Source: Candidatus Woesearchaeota archaeon (GTDB taxonomy: Archaea > Nanobdellota > Nanobdellia > Woesearchaeales > UBA525). From it: 6,719 nucleotides of DNA. Shown here piece by piece: positions 5,530 through 6,719 of this stretch. Positions within the stretch are counted from its first letter, which is position 1. Each line of letters starts with the position of its first letter. A program made the position numbers and the translations under genes. The DNA lies in the NCBI GenBank assembly GCA_003694385.1, contig RFKA01000082.1, positions 1 to 6,719 of the forward strand. The letters are read 5' to 3'. Below the pieces are notes generated by a model. The model was not told the origin of the DNA. It worked only from the letters and a program-made list of their open reading frames with translations, and did not search any database.

Positions 5530-5892
5530 TTATTGCTCGACGGGTGCGCCGCACCAGTTGCAGTAACGACTCTTAGGGTGGAGCTTCGCACCGCACTCAG
5601 TACAGACGAGGTGCGTCACCTGCCCACGCGCCTTGACGCGCTCACGTATCACCTTGTGCGCGGTGCCGCGCGCGGCGTCGAGCTCTCGCCGTTCTTGCTC
5701 GCCCACCTTCTTCGACGAGCGCGCCACGACGAACTGCACGATACTCTTGAAGACGCCGATGAAGAAGAACGCGAGGCCAACCCAGAAGAAGATCGCTATG
5801 TTCGCCTCTGGGTTACGCGCCTCGATGAGCTTCGAGTACCCCATCATGACGAGGCCAACAACCAGGTAGACTACACCAGGGATTCGTGCCAC
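5530..5892 (-). CDS. Two-helix membrane protein with C-terminal zinc ribbon
   Basis: A 120-residue protein starting with GTG (MARIPGVVYL). Two membrane spans lie at about 5-23 (PGVVYLVVGLVMMGYSKLI) and 32-57 (IAIFFWVGLAFFFIGVFKSIV). A charged, basic helix (59-90) leads to a zinc ribbon C97-x2-C100 ... C111-x2-C114 (CTECGAKLHP and YCNWCGAP). Zinc-ribbon ends on small membrane proteins are common in archaea, but the function of this one is unknown; the ribbon is presumably cytoplasmic and could bind protein or nucleic acid. The start rests on GAGGTGA just upstream and on a TATA box giving a leader of about 12 nt. It lies 19 nt after the unrecognised upstream gene, yet appears to have its own promoter. 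It converges on the dehydrogenase gene. Confidence 0.85.
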   Translation of the reverse strand: MARIPGVVYLVVGLVMMGYSKLIEARNPEANIAIFFWVGLAFFFIGVFKSIVQFVVARSSKKVGEQERRELDAARGTAHKVIRERVKARGQVTHLVCTECGAKLHPKSRYCNWCGAPVEQ

Positions 5893-5895
5893 TGC

Positions 5896-5902
5896 TCACC
5901 TC
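5896..5902 (-). promoter_or_regulatory. Shine-Dalgarno site of the zinc-ribbon membrane protein
   Basis: On the minus strand this reads GAGGTGA, followed by GCA and then the GTG start at 5892. It is the same seven bases as the dehydrogenase ribosome site. It justifies the GTG start, since no ATG is available near the first membrane span. Confidence 0.65.
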
Positions 5903-5911
5903 TCTCGAAGC

Positions 5912-6719
5912 CTAGAGTGGGGAAGGTTTAAAAATCTCACGCTTGAGCTCATCAAGAGAGGCGAAGGCGCGCTCGCGGAGCTTGGCGACGCCCCAGCCGA
6001 GGACGCGCGCCCGCTCTTCCTCATGCAGCTTCCGGAGCTTCTCAGGGTTGTCTTTTGCGGCGATCGTCGGGTCATAAATAATGACGTTGTTCCTCAAGCG
6101 GTCGTCGAGCAGCAGCATGGGCGCTGAGAAGTATGCGAAGGGCCGCTGCGTGAAAGGAACGGGGTTCGCGACGGGATTTTCCGCTTGGGCGAGCATGTAC
6201 GCGGCGTACACAGCGATGTCCTGCTCGACGAGAATGACGCGCTGCAAGCCTTCATTGCCGGGAGCGCGAGCGCGGAGATTCCTATAATGAGCGATTGTTG
6301 GACGACGAGCTTCCTGCGGCCCAATGAGCCCTGGCTTGATGCTCCTCGCAACAATGTGCGCGTCCCCGTTCGTCTTGGGCACTGAGAAGAGGCTGTAGCG
6401 ATAGCGCTGCCGCTTACGCTCCTTATGAGGAATCGTGCAGGAGAGCACCACTCCGTCGAGCTCGTACTGCGTCTCGAACCTTATCGGCGCATGCAGCGCT
6501 GCGTAGCGGGCGAGCCGTTGGCCATCAGCAAGGTCATCCCAGAAAACATAGCGCGTGACGCGGTCAGCGCCGCGCACAGGCTTGAAGCGGTAGCCAATGC
6601 CGCGTCCCTCTCCTGGCTTTCCAAGGCGTGGCAGCGCTGCTAAGAGGTCGTCCATGATGGATTTCCGCTCACGCATGGCCCGCTCGAGCGTCCGCGTCGG
6701 GAGGTTGAGCGTCTCGCCA
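5912..6719 (-). CDS. Unrecognised soluble protein, probably cut by the right window edge
   Basis: I do not recognise this family. From the ATG at 6676 it would be 254 residues (MRERKSIMDD...). The frame, however, stays open for 14 more codons to the window end, every one ending in G or C, with a protein-like text (ETLNLPTRTLERA). No TATA box or Shine-Dalgarno is visible before 6676, so the true start is probably beyond 6719. No membrane span or signal peptide is seen. Numbered from that ATG, visible parts are a basic patch HKERKRQRYRYS (84-95), a strand-helix run RVILVEQDIAVYAAYMLAQ (146-164), an aromatic/proline section PFTQRPFAYFSAPMLLLDD (174-192) and a charged helical end (about 208-250). 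The basic patch could contact nucleic acid, but that is a guess. Its last codons hold the TATA box of the next gene. If the start is in the window, the ATG at 6676 or at 6655 would be used. Confidence 0.7.
   Translation of the reverse strand, partial: GETLNLPTRTLERAMRERKSIMDDLLAALPRLGKPGEGRGIGYRFKPVRGADRVTRYVFWDDLADGQRLARYAALHAPIRFETQYELDGVVLSCTIPHKERKRQRYRYSLFSVPKTNGDAHIVARSIKPGLIGPQEARRPTIAHYRNLRARAPGNEGLQRVILVEQDIAVYAAYMLAQAENPVANPVPFTQRPFAYFSAPMLLLDDRLRNNVIIYDPTIAAKDNPEKLRKLHEEERARVLGWGVAKLRERAFASLDELKREIFKPSPL
5927..5935 (-). promoter_or_regulatory. TATA box for the zinc-ribbon membrane protein, inside the preceding gene
   Basis: On the minus strand this reads ATTTTTAAA, the Ile-Phe-Lys codons just before the end of the upstream gene. 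It predicts an RNA start near 5904 and a leader of about 12 nt (GAGAGGTGAGCA) before the GTG at 5892. An A/T run this pure is rare in the GC-rich coding sequence around it, which supports a promoter role. Confidence 0.5.

Overview
The window is almost certainly archaeal. The evidence is an alanyl-tRNA synthetase of the archaeal type (N-terminal zinc ribbon, FVMIGQHAF block), A/T-only TATA boxes about 26-27 nt upstream of start codons or predicted RNA starts, several apparently leaderless genes, and GAGGTGA Shine-Dalgarno sites. Base composition is GC-rich, with codon third positions mostly G or C, so the opposite strands hold many long false reading frames. The lineage cannot be fixed from this piece. 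The compact layout, small membrane proteins and short alaS would suit a DPANN-like or other small-genome archaeon, but that is inference.

Left part (1-2891): a divergent pair shares an 84 nt promoter region. To the left runs the start of a class I glutamine-amidotransferase-like (or DJ-1/PfpI-like) domain whose nucleophile elbow has Glu where Cys is expected. To the right runs alaS, full length but without the usual globular C-terminal end.

Middle (2897-4461): convergent to alaS is a two-gene minus-strand operon, a two-helix membrane protein followed by a small lipoprotein, joined by an ATGA overlap. It diverges from a stand-alone FAD/NAD(P)H oxidoreductase. Between the two promoters lies a four-unit 13-bp tandem repeat, the most distinctive non-coding element here.

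Right part (4513-6719): a D-2-hydroxyacid dehydrogenase (D-lactate dehydrogenase-like) has its own promoter and leader. Converging on it is a minus-strand gene for a two-helix membrane protein with a C-terminal zinc ribbon. Upstream of that is an unrecognised soluble protein whose frame stays open to the window edge. The promoter of the zinc-ribbon gene appears to sit inside the last codons of this neighbour.

Functionally the window is a housekeeping translation gene, two redox enzymes (flavin reductase and NAD-linked hydroxyacid dehydrogenase, possibly linked through NADH balance) and several small envelope proteins. No mobile element, CRISPR array or RNA gene was seen. No stretch longer than 300 bases lacks a gene. 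I found no convincing new multi-gene system. The points most worth following are the Cys-less amidotransferase-like protein, the tandem-repeat promoter region, and the split between leaderless and short-leader genes.
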